DNA from: Methanobacteriota archaeon | GTDB taxonomy: Archaea > Thermoplasmatota > Poseidoniia > Poseidoniales > Poseidoniaceae | Length of the DNA stretch: 7,533 bases | NCBI GenBank assembly: GCA_002726845.1 | Contig: PBSP01000085.1 | Coordinates: 1 to 7,533 of the forward strand | Direction of reading: 5' to 3' | Part shown: one piece after another, positions 1-5,958 of the stretch | Layout of the letters: the number at the start of each line of letters is the position of its first letter | Position numbering within the stretch: the stretch's first letter is position 1 | Program-made: the position numbers and the translations under genes | Notes under the pieces: model-generated | The model's input: the letters and a program-made list of their open reading frames with translations, nothing else | Told to the model about the DNA's origin: nothing | Databases searched by the model: none

Positions 1-464
1 TAATTTTCGGAGGATTAACCGTTGTCATCATCATCGTTTCGATGCTCATGGGACGTCGAAAAGCATCTACAGAGTCCAAAAAATACGGTGGTGCTTTGTC
101 GAGTTCCGCTGCAATGAGTGAGGCCCTTGAGGGAACAGCAGGATCCTCAGCAACGGGTGGAATCGATTCGGATTCTCTATGGGACGATGAGGTAAAACCT
201 CTCGATATAGAGGAAAAACAGGATTTGGCCATCGATTCCAGTGATTTGGTTGCGGAGGAATCAACATCTGAAGTGATGTCTGATGTTGAGGACGCTGCGA
301 TGGATGAACCTGAAACACCTGCAGAAGAGCCAGTGAGTGAAGTACCGAGTCAAGCGCCAAGCGAAGCTCCTCCACTGCCATCGTCAGGATTGCCGGAAGG
401 CTGGACTATGGAACAATGGAAATGGTACGGTCACGAGTACCTTGCAAAGTACGGTAAGGATTGA
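1..464 (+). CDS. C-terminal part of a membrane-anchored protein with an acidic cytoplasmic tail (5' truncated by window)
   Basis: The frame is open from the first bases (full codons from base 3), so the gene starts upstream of the window; the ATG at 42 is only an internal Met. The visible part opens with a hydrophobic run (IFGGLTVVIIIVSMLM) followed by GRRK, a membrane helix plus a positive stop-transfer patch. By the positive-inside rule the rest is cytoplasmic. The tail of about 110 residues is low-complexity and rich in Glu, Asp, Ser and Pro, then ends in a compact aromatic block at bases 387-461 (LPEGWTMEQWKWYG and following residues). From memory, similar Trp-rich LPxGWTxEQW endings occur on many membrane proteins of marine Thermoplasmatota; I could not verify this. 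The function is unknown because the extracellular part is missing. It is the only rightward gene here and converges on the 84-aa gene with no intergenic base. Confidence 0.75.
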   Translation, partial: IFGGLTVVIIIVSMLMGRRKASTESKKYGGALSSSAAMSEALEGTAGSSATGGIDSDSLWDDEVKPLDIEEKQDLAIDSSDLVAEESTSEVMSDVEDAAMDEPETPAEEPVSEVPSQAPSEAPPLPSSGLPEGWTMEQWKWYGHEYLAKYGKD

Positions 465-719
465 TTATCGCCAGACGATTGGAAGACTCGATCGTAATGC
501 TCCGAGTTCACTTCCCGAATAAACGGGCTTTCCGTCTTCCTTTACAACATTCATAATCAACCATAGTACGGCATTCCACGATTTGTTTTCTGCAAACAAC
601 TCGACTTCACCGGTCGCTGCAGCGATGAGCAACTTCGCTTCATCTGTTTGTCCATCAAACATGGCACGTATCAATTGCTTGGTAGTGAACATGTAACCGG
701 ATGGGCGCCATGCCATCAT
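465..719 (-). CDS. Unrecognised 84-residue protein, translationally coupled to the RHH gene
   Basis: I do not recognise this family. The open frame extends to a GTG at 728, but that GTG lies inside a GGTGA ribosome-binding site (729-725). I chose the ATG at 719, five bases downstream of that site, giving a product starting MMAWRPSGY. The site begins 1 base after the upstream RHH gene's TGA (732-730), so coupling is likely. The protein looks small, soluble, near-neutral and mixed alpha/beta: a helix around residues 11-24 (QLIRAMFDGQTDEAK), an Ala/Ile-rich segment, then a hydrophobic stretch (NAVLWLIMNVV) too short to be a clear membrane helix. It lacks the strong positive charge expected of RelE/ParE toxins and the acidic quartet of PIN toxins, so a toxin role is not supported. 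Position suggests a partner of the RHH and ParA proteins. Confidence 0.65.
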   Translation of the reverse strand: MMAWRPSGYMFTTKQLIRAMFDGQTDEAKLLIAAATGEVELFAENKSWNAVLWLIMNVVKEDGKPVYSGSELGALRSSLPIVWR

Positions 720-729
720 GATGCTCACC

Positions 730-957
730 TCAAACCTCGAATGGAGCCATGTTCAATCGGCTTACCAAGTGGTCGACATTGACGTCTGCAACACGCTGCA
801 AATGCTCACGTAGCGTATCAATTTCGCCTCGCATTCGAGCCATTTTATGCACTCGAATCAGGTCTTCAAGCAATGCGTTAACGCTTTTGTGCCCACTCAC
901 CGATCGCATGGTATTCAATTGCCGTCGAACTTCATAACTTACGCTGACTGAGGTCAT
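730..957 (-). CDS. Small ribbon-helix-helix (RHH) DNA-binding protein, candidate ParA partner
   Basis: A 75-residue protein with the pattern of the RHH/MetJ-Arc fold: a short strand with alternating residues (TSVSVS, about residues 2-7), helix A (YEVRRQLNTMRSV, 8-20), a Ser-Gly-His turn (21-23), then helix B (KSVNALLEDLIRVHK, 24-38). A charged, possibly coiled tail follows (MARMRGEIDTLREHL). RHH proteins dimerise and insert the paired strands into the DNA major groove. The frame is open to an ATG at 972, but a GGAG (966-963) five bases before the ATG at 957 points to that start, and the strand then begins at the N terminus, as usual. It lies 99 bases downstream of the parA stop, recalling ParA plus RHH partition pairs (type Ib ParG/Omega, archaeal SegB). 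The alternative is an antitoxin or an autoregulatory CopG-like repressor; a VapB-type antitoxin cannot be excluded from sequence alone. Confidence 0.75.
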   Translation of the reverse strand: MTSVSVSYEVRRQLNTMRSVSGHKSVNALLEDLIRVHKMARMRGEIDTLREHLQRVADVNVDHLVSRLNMAPFEV

Positions 958-1005
958 CCCTTCTCCTGTCATTTGTGCATCCCAGACATCAATGATTCCC
1001 TTCCC

Positions 1006-1012
1006 TACTTAA
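1006..1012 (-). promoter_or_regulatory. Possible TATA box for the RHH and 84-aa genes
   Basis: In the 99-base gap between parA and the RHH gene the minus strand contains TTAAGTA (1012-1006), about 50 bases before the RHH ATG. A start about 25 bases downstream would give a leader of roughly 25 bases including the GGAG site, similar to the L7Ae promoter geometry. The match to a TATA box is weak. A small palindrome (ATCAATGAT, 988-996) lies near the predicted start and could be an operator. Confidence 0.3.
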
Positions 1013-1056
1013 CCCAACCGCGCGAATGAAGTGCGCTCGTGCCGATTTTCAAACCA

Positions 1057-2013
1057 TTATCGTCGATTGGAGAGCAATTTTGGATGTTCTTTGACTCCAA
1101 ATTCACGTCGCATTTCCTTGACCCGATTGTGAAATTCTTTGGCTAAAGTCCAGTATTCAAGAGAACCTGCCCCCGCACCGCTTGCTCGAGGTTCGTTGAG
1201 AAGCACGGTTGGTGCACCACTCCACGGCGCTTCGGCAACCTTGACCAGTCGCCGAATCGTGGTGTTGAACACCTTATTGGGAATCTTTCTCGAAACTTCG
1301 GTACACACATGACGACTGAGTTTCGATCGAGCATCAACCATCGTCATGGCCACACCGAAAATCTTCAGGTTGCGATTGATGCGTTTCTGAATCATTTTAA
1401 TCGAATTCATCAACATACTGAAGCCTTCAAGTGCATAATATTCAGCCTGGACGGGAACCATGACCCAGTTTGCTGCACACATTGCATTAATCGATAAAAG
1501 CCCGAGGGAAGGCGGTGTGTCAATGATGATGTAATCGAATTCATCGATGATTGGTTCAAGTCCTTCTCGTAGACGTGTTTCACGACCAATCTTGTGCGAG
1601 AGTTCAATCTCAGCCCCTGAAAGGTGGATGTCGCTTGGGAGCAACCACAGATTCTTGATGTCAAGATTCTTTGGAGCCTTCTTGCCTTGTCGCAAAATAA
1701 ACGCTTTTTGCATCGCATCGCTTAATTCACGGGGCGTTAGAAGATATTCTTCCATTAGTGGAAGCGGTTCACCCGAGTCGTTGGCGAGGACGTCGTACGC
1801 AGTTTTTCGGATGTTTTTCTTTTCAACACCGAACGATGTCGCACAATTTCCTTGTGGATCGAGATCGATGAGCAGAACTTTTGCGGGCGGAACACCCTGT
1901 TTTCGAGAACCTTTTGCAAGCGCAGCAGCGAGATTAACGGCTGTTGTCGTCTTTGCACAACCACCTTTCTGGTTGGCAACTGCGATGACCATTTTGTAAG
2001 GGCTCATCGTCAT
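1057..2013 (-). CDS. parA: ParA/Soj-family partition ATPase (deviant Walker A)
   Basis: A 318-residue P-loop ATPase of the ParA/MinD class. The deviant Walker A motif QKGGCAKTTT is at residues 15-24, with signature Lys16 and phosphate-binding Lys21. The A' motif LLIDLDPQGN is at 47-56 and Walker B YIIIDTPPS at 161-169. There is no N-terminal helix-turn-helix extension, as in chromosomal Soj-type or type Ib ParA. ParA proteins dimerise on ATP, bind DNA non-specifically and move cargo when a partner triggers hydrolysis. Compared with Soj as I remember it, about 25-35 extra residues lie between roughly 80 and 116. The frame is open to a TTG at 2034, but a GAGGCGA site (2026-2020) six bases before the ATG at 2013 favours that start. 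It sits downstream of moxR by about 70 bases and upstream of the RHH gene. No ParB-type HTH gene is in the window. The family call is firm; the cargo is unknown. Confidence 0.93.
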   Translation of the reverse strand: MTMSPYKMVIAVANQKGGCAKTTTAVNLAAALAKGSRKQGVPPAKVLLIDLDPQGNCATSFGVEKKNIRKTAYDVLANDSGEPLPLMEEYLLTPRELSDAMQKAFILRQGKKAPKNLDIKNLWLLPSDIHLSGAEIELSHKIGRETRLREGLEPIIDEFDYIIIDTPPSLGLLSINAMCAANWVMVPVQAEYYALEGFSMLMNSIKMIQKRINRNLKIFGVAMTMVDARSKLSRHVCTEVSRKIPNKVFNTTIRRLVKVAEAPWSGAPTVLLNEPRASGAGAGSLEYWTLAKEFHNRVKEMRREFGVKEHPKLLSNRR

Positions 2014-2036
2014 CTTGGCTCGCCTCGTATTCAACC

Positions 2037-2051
2037 ACAGGCGTCACCTGT
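2037..2051 (-). promoter_or_regulatory. Imperfect 15-base palindrome upstream of parA
   Basis: The minus strand reads ACAGGTGACGCCTGT between moxR and parA: 5-base arms ACAGG/CCTGT, extendable by a G-C and a G-U pair around the centre. It lies 23 bases before the preferred parA start. It could be an operator for the downstream RHH protein or a chance structure; part of it is also a GGTGA that could act as a ribosome-binding site for the alternative TTG start. Confidence 0.3.
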
Positions 2052-2083
2052 TTTGAACTTCGGCATGGATTCGAATTTGAACC

Positions 2084-3085
2084 TCAGGAAATTACAGGGA
2101 CTGGAACTTCCGAGAGTATCTTTCGAACAATGTGCATGCCCGTAATTCCTCGAATCTTTGCTTCTGGCTTCATTACAATACGGTGGCTAATGATCTGCAG
2201 CGCAATACCTTTGATATCGTCTGGAATAACATAATTTCGTCCAGCGATTGCTGCAGCAGCACGACCGGTCTTGAACAGCGATTGAGACGCACGAGGCGAT
2301 GCACCATTGACAACGCGATGGTCTTCTCTCGTTCGTTGGACAATCTCAACGATGTAGGCAAGGATGGCAGGGTCAACATGGACGGTTTCAAGTGCCTTTT
2401 GCATTGCAACAACCTTCTTTGGTGAGGTGATTTGTTCAACATCGTGTTGATCTTTCCCACGCAGCTTTCGGCGAGCGAGAATCGCTTTCTCTTCAGCACG
2501 GTCAGGGTACCCCATGCTCATCTTCATCAGGAATCGGTCCATTTGTGCTTCAGGTAGAGGGTAGGTTCCTTCCTGTTCGATTGGGTTTTGTGTTGCAAGA
2601 ACAACAAACGGTGCAGGAAGTTTGTGCGTAATTCCTTCAATAGTAACTTGCTTTTCTTCCATCGCTTCAAGCAGCGCTGCTTGCGTTTTTGGAGGCGCGC
2701 GGTTGATCTCGTCAGCCAGCAAAATGTTGGAGAAGAGAGGCCCTGCACGGAGTTTGAATTCTCCCGATTTCTGGTCGTACATGTAGGTGCCCATGATGTC
2801 GGAAGGCAGCAAGTCAGGTGTGAATTGAACACGCTTGAATTTACATCCAAGCGCACGTGCAAAGGTGTTTGCGAGAAGGGTCTTTGCAAGACCTGGAAAA
2901 TCTTCCAACAGCATGTTTCCATTGGAGAGGATACCGACAGTAACTCTTCGCAAATTCTCGTTCTTACCAATAATGACTTTGCTTACTTCGTTCATCAGCC
3001 CGTTCGAGATATCAGCAACGGTTCGAATCAAGTCTTGCGTACGGGCGTCTCCACCCGTATTTCCTTGTGAAAATCCTGCATCCAT
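2084..3085 (-). CDS. MoxR-family AAA+ ATPase
   Basis: A 333-residue AAA+ ATPase of the MoxR type. The Walker A region LLEDFPGLAKT (residues 59-69) has the Asp-for-Gly variation that I recall as common in MoxR proteins. Walker B is ILLADEINRAPPKTQ (121-135), and the sensor region reads VLATQNPIEQEGTYPLPEAQ. The C-terminal lid carries SPRASQSLF, a usual MoxR signature. Length is normal. MoxR ATPases act as chaperone-like remodelers, usually with von Willebrand A and DUF58 proteins encoded next door; no such partner is visible here. The start ATG follows AAGGTGA (3098-3092) by six bases. The gap of 81 bases after aIF5B may hold its own promoter, but I see no convincing TATA box there. It may be co-transcribed with the downstream parA. 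Confidence 0.95.
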   Translation of the reverse strand: MDAGFSQGNTGGDARTQDLIRTVADISNGLMNEVSKVIIGKNENLRRVTVGILSNGNMLLEDFPGLAKTLLANTFARALGCKFKRVQFTPDLLPSDIMGTYMYDQKSGEFKLRAGPLFSNILLADEINRAPPKTQAALLEAMEEKQVTIEGITHKLPAPFVVLATQNPIEQEGTYPLPEAQMDRFLMKMSMGYPDRAEEKAILARRKLRGKDQHDVEQITSPKKVVAMQKALETVHVDPAILAYIVEIVQRTREDHRVVNGASPRASQSLFKTGRAAAAIAGRNYVIPDDIKGIALQIISHRIVMKPEAKIRGITGMHIVRKILSEVPVPVIS

Positions 3086-3166
3086 GGTCGTTCACCTTCG
3101 TAGTAACAAAATGGAATCCGCATGACATGATACTTGAATGTATGCCGTTGTTACGTCGAACACACA

Positions 3167-4987
3167 TCAGCCAACATGCCGTCGGCCCCAAAAATGATCG
3201 TCTTTGCGGTGAAGGGAAACGATTTCTTCAAGGATTTCTTTCTCGCGTTCCGTCAATTCGACTTTAGCAAGACGAGGTACGTGTGATTCTGGGATGTCGA
3301 CGTAAAACTCATCCAACTCTTCGATGTGACGGCCGACGGTTGGACCCATAACGGCTACTGCAACTTCTTCACCTTGTTTCGCCTCCTTGAGTTCTTCGCT
3401 TGCGCGAGAACGCAAACTCTTGATTTGTCCAATTTGCGTCCCGTCTATCTTCATCAGTCGTTGACCGATGTGAACACGACCTGCAAGAACACGCATGCCT
3501 ACGATAGCTGGGCCTTTGTTGCGGAAGGTATGATTTTCGAGATAGAGGAGTTTGCCAGGATAGACGAGGTTTTCACGTGCTGCTGCATCCATGGATTCTT
3601 TGGTTTTCTCTTTCCATTCTTCAAATTGGTCGATGATGTGGAAAATGATGTCGCCACCAATCCAGGTTACGCCATCATCGCTTTGGTTGAGGTGCTCCTG
3701 TACCTCATTGTTCGGTTCAACTGAGAAACCAATGATGATTTTGTTTAAACGGCTGTTTGCAGATTCTGCAGTCATGACATCCCGTTTGTTGACCGGACCT
3801 ACGGTTGCACGACGGATGGGGACGTCGATTTTTTCCAATTCGAAAGCAAGTGCTTCCAGACCACCGATAGTATCCGCTTTGATAACAACCCCTTCTTCGT
3901 CAAGTTCAACAGAAACCTGCGTCTCTTTCTTGGCTGCTTCCCGTGCTTCATCACTTGCAAGCCGAATGGTTGAACCAACCAGTGCTTTGTCGAGACCTTG
4001 TCCGATAATTTTGACCCCTGCTGCTGCATGTATGGTTTCCACAGATTCCCAGCGGTCACCCGCATCCCGCATTTCAGACATTCCTCGTGCTTTTTTCAAG
4101 CCCTTGATGCGAACATCGAAGGGTCCATCAGCGCTTACCACCGTGATGTAGTCGCCCGTGTTGAGCGTACCTCTGTGAAGAATGACATCGATGGTTTTGC
4201 CCATACCAGTTTCATCTTTCATTTCAAGAATCGTTCCTTCTGCGGGACCAATTGTGTCGGTTAAACGCTCTTCAAGGAAACGTTCTGCTAATCCCACAGT
4301 GACTGTCAGTAGGTCTTGGAGACCTTCACCTTCTTTGGCCGACATCGGTACAAGAGGGAACGATTTCCTGAAATCCTTGATTTGGTCGTATCGCTCGAGA
4401 TTGATTCCATGCTCCGAAACTTGGCCCACAAGTTTCCAGTATCGATCCTGAAACAGGTCGATGACATCTTTACGTTGGTCTTTCATCGATTCGATAAAGG
4501 AACGATTGCGCTCGCAAATCCAACCATGGATGCGATCAATTTTGTTCCCAGCAATCACAAACGGTGTTTTCGTTTGCTTGAGGATGTTGATGGATTCAAT
4601 GGTTTGCGGTTGCAACCCTTCCATAATGTCGACTACGAGTATAGCAATGTCTGCAAGAGCGCCACCACGGCTTCGTAGTGATGCAAACGAGTGGTGACCG
4701 GGTGTATCGATAAAGAGCAATCCGGGCGATTTGAACGGTCGCCCGCCCATCAATTTCGAACAAGTTTCGTTGAGTACTTGAGCAGGAACTTCAGTCGCAC
4801 CAATGTGCTGTGTAATTCCACCAGCCTCTCGGTCCATCACACTTGCCTGACGATTGCTTCCAAGCGATCGGACCAAATCCAAGACGCTGGTTTTCCCATG
4901 ATCTACATGACCAAGGACCGATACAATGGGTTGGCGGTTTTCACCCCGAACATCATGTTCGTCCTCGTTCACGTTTGTTTCGTCCAT
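3167..4987 (-). CDS. infB: Archaeal translation initiation factor aIF5B (IF2/eIF5B homologue)
   Basis: A 606-residue translational GTPase that promotes ribosomal subunit joining at the end of initiation. The GTPase motifs are in order: G1 GHVDHGKT (26-33), G2 Thr within GGITQHIG (56-63), G3 DTPGH (94-98) with catalytic His98, G4 NKID (148-151) and G5 SAK (216-218). A beta-barrel domain II follows (about 240-330), then domain III starting near the VVIKADTIGGLEAL segment, and the second barrel, domain IV (KLLYLENHTFRNKGPAIVG onward), before a helical C terminus that would contact aIF1A. The length matches archaeal family members, and no intein or long N-terminal extension is present, unlike eukaryotic eIF5B. 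The start ATG is preceded by a strong GGAGGT (4999-4994), which can fold into a small hairpin listed separately. It follows ndk by 31 bases, so they are probably one transcript. Confidence 0.97.
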   Translation of the reverse strand: MDETNVNEDEHDVRGENRQPIVSVLGHVDHGKTSVLDLVRSLGSNRQASVMDREAGGITQHIGATEVPAQVLNETCSKLMGGRPFKSPGLLFIDTPGHHSFASLRSRGGALADIAILVVDIMEGLQPQTIESINILKQTKTPFVIAGNKIDRIHGWICERNRSFIESMKDQRKDVIDLFQDRYWKLVGQVSEHGINLERYDQIKDFRKSFPLVPMSAKEGEGLQDLLTVTVGLAERFLEERLTDTIGPAEGTILEMKDETGMGKTIDVILHRGTLNTGDYITVVSADGPFDVRIKGLKKARGMSEMRDAGDRWESVETIHAAAGVKIIGQGLDKALVGSTIRLASDEAREAAKKETQVSVELDEEGVVIKADTIGGLEALAFELEKIDVPIRRATVGPVNKRDVMTAESANSRLNKIIIGFSVEPNNEVQEHLNQSDDGVTWIGGDIIFHIIDQFEEWKEKTKESMDAAARENLVYPGKLLYLENHTFRNKGPAIVGMRVLAGRVHIGQRLMKIDGTQIGQIKSLRSRASEELKEAKQGEEVAVAVMGPTVGRHIEELDEFYVDIPESHVPRLAKVELTEREKEILEEIVSLHRKDDHFWGRRHVG

Positions 4988-4994
4988 GCGAATA

Positions 4995-5007
4995 CCTCCT
5001 AGGGAGG
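4995..5007 (-). promoter_or_regulatory. Short hairpin covering the aIF5B ribosome-binding site
   Basis: On the minus strand the sequence reads CCTCC-CTA-GGAGG: a perfect 5-base inverted repeat with a 3-base loop, whose 3' arm is the Shine-Dalgarno of aIF5B. Folding would hide the site. It may also simply be a strong site flanked by chance C-rich sequence. The repeat is seen directly; regulation is inference. Confidence 0.4.
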
Positions 5008-5018
5008 AAAATAGAAAT

Positions 5019-5465
5019 TCACTCGTAGACCCAAGTGCCCATGGTGTTTTCCCAAGTCATCAAGCCTTCGGGGAACCAGAGGCCGAGTTCAAACGCTGCT
5101 GTTTCAGGAGCATCAGAACCGTGAATCATGTTGTATCCCATGTCCATGCCAAAGTCACCACGAATGGTGCCTGGTTCTGCTTCACGCCCATTGGTTGAAC
5201 CAATGAGTTTACGAGCTACGGAAATAGCATCACGTCCTTCCCAAGCCATGCAAACAACTGGTCCAGATGTGACAAACTTGATCAATCCAGGGAAAAACGG
5301 ACGTTCCTTGTGCACATCATAGTGTTGACGAGCAATTTCTTCGCTAGGAACCATCGATTTAAGCCCGACCAGTTTGAGACCTTTTCGTTCAAATCGATTG
5401 ATAATTTCTCCGACGAGTCCTCGTTGTACACCGTCTGGCTTGACCATAATGTAGGTTGTTTCCAT
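5019..5465 (-). CDS. ndk: Nucleoside-diphosphate kinase
   Basis: A 148-residue NDP kinase, which transfers the gamma phosphate from ATP to NDPs through a phospho-histidine. The N terminus METTYIMVKPDGVQRGLVG is typical, with Lys9 in the KPD motif. The active-site segment NMIHGSDAPETA contains His115, with Arg102 and Asn112 at the expected spacing. Length is normal. The frame can be extended to a GTG at 5474, but that GTG is inside the GGTGA ribosome-binding site (5475-5471), so the ATG at 5465, five bases downstream, is the better start. It lies between L24e and aIF5B, in the arrangement commonly seen in Euryarchaeota. Confidence 0.97.
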   Translation of the reverse strand: METTYIMVKPDGVQRGLVGEIINRFERKGLKLVGLKSMVPSEEIARQHYDVHKERPFFPGLIKFVTSGPVVCMAWEGRDAISVARKLIGSTNGREAEPGTIRGDFGMDMGYNMIHGSDAPETAAFELGLWFPEGLMTWENTMGTWVYE

Positions 5466-5519
5466 CTTCTTCACCGTCTTTGGCCACTAAGAGGCCCTTT
5501 ATGAGTTCACCGAATGCAA

Positions 5520-5711
5520 TCAGCGAATACCGCCACGAACATAATGTCGCGTCCACTTGACCTTTCGGGAGTTGCGGGATAGCTTCACCATGTTCTTGCG
5601 AGCTTTGCTGTTTTTGAACCACAATATGCTTCCATCTTTGCGAACAAACATGGTACCTGTACCGGGTTCAATTTCTTCTCCGGAGAAAGAACAGACTCTT
5701 CGTTCTGGCAT
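5520..5711 (-). CDS. rpl24e: Large-subunit ribosomal protein L24e (eL24), zinc ligands largely lost
   Basis: A 63-residue L24e recognised by CSFSGEEIEPGTGTMFVRKDG and the C-terminal RKVKWTRHY block. Archaeal L24e normally binds zinc with four cysteines (CxxC near the N terminus and a CSSKC-like pair). Here only Cys7 remains: positions 10, 33 and 37 are Ser, Lys and Ala (CSFS; WFKNSKA). From memory, eukaryotic eL24 has CSFS and a related loss, so a zinc-free fold is plausible. The frame runs back to a GTG at 5720, but that is within GGTGATC (5721-5715 region), which serves as the ribosome-binding site and contains the S28e stop codon; the ATG at 5711 is preferred. Translation is probably coupled to S28e. 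Confidence 0.93.
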   Translation of the reverse strand: MPERRVCSFSGEEIEPGTGTMFVRKDGSILWFKNSKARKNMVKLSRNSRKVKWTRHYVRGGIR

Positions 5712-5716
5712 GATGA

Positions 5717-5944
5717 TCACCTTGCATTGAGTTTACGAGCCTCTCGACCCGTGTCCTTGAGCATCAAAATGTCGCCCATTCGAACAGGGCCGACAACGTT
5801 GCGTGTGATAATTCGTCCAACGTCTCGTGGGTTGGGGGCGTCATTGACACGAACCTTGACTTGGGTTGCTTCGCCGGTCATGCCAGTTCGTCCAACAATT
5901 TCGACAACTTCAGCGGGCCAGCCACTTACCGTTTCATCGCTCAT
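5717..5944 (-). CDS. rps28e: Small-subunit ribosomal protein S28e (eS28)
   Basis: A 75-residue S28e, an OB-fold protein near the mRNA exit/decoding side of the small subunit. Characteristic segments are GMTGEATQVKVRV, IITRNVVGPVRMGDILML and the C-terminal REARKL. The family is about 70 residues, so this is full length with a short N-terminal extension. The ATG follows GGTGA (5955-5951) by six bases. It starts 14 bases after the L7Ae stop, and its TGA (5719-5717) is part of the L24e ribosome-binding site, giving a tight L7Ae-S28e-L24e operon. Confidence 0.96.
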   Translation of the reverse strand: MSDETVSGWPAEVVEIVGRTGMTGEATQVKVRVNDAPNPRDVGRIITRNVVGPVRMGDILMLKDTGREARKLNAR

Positions 5945-5958
5945 TTGAAATCACCCGC

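Noticed and set aside
15..24. Walker A of ParA has Ala (KGGCAKT) instead of the common Gly
   Set aside because: Residue numbers are given here, not bases. The class consensus is KGGxxK[ST], and Ala at this position is, as I recall, common; not worth a finding.
67..381. 104-residue minus-strand open frame opposite the membrane protein
   Set aside because: The plus frame shows a membrane helix, stop-transfer patch and C-terminal motif; the minus frame is His/Pro/Arg-rich with no signal.
1547..1999. 150-residue open frame on the plus strand
   Set aside because: It lies wholly antisense to the Walker motifs of parA, has Ser/Arg-rich low-information composition and no clear ribosome-binding site.
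2066..2084. Minus-strand GGTTCAAATTCGAATCC resembling a tRNA T arm
   Set aside because: The arms do not pair well and no other tRNA part is near; treated as coincidence.
3591..4151. 186-residue open frame on the plus strand
   Set aside because: It is antisense to the conserved core of aIF5B; its Ser-rich composition is the usual mirror of a coding strand.
5389..5622. 77-residue minus-strand frame overlapping L24e and ndk
   Set aside because: It is out of frame with two clear genes and ends in Arg/Thr-rich nonsense.
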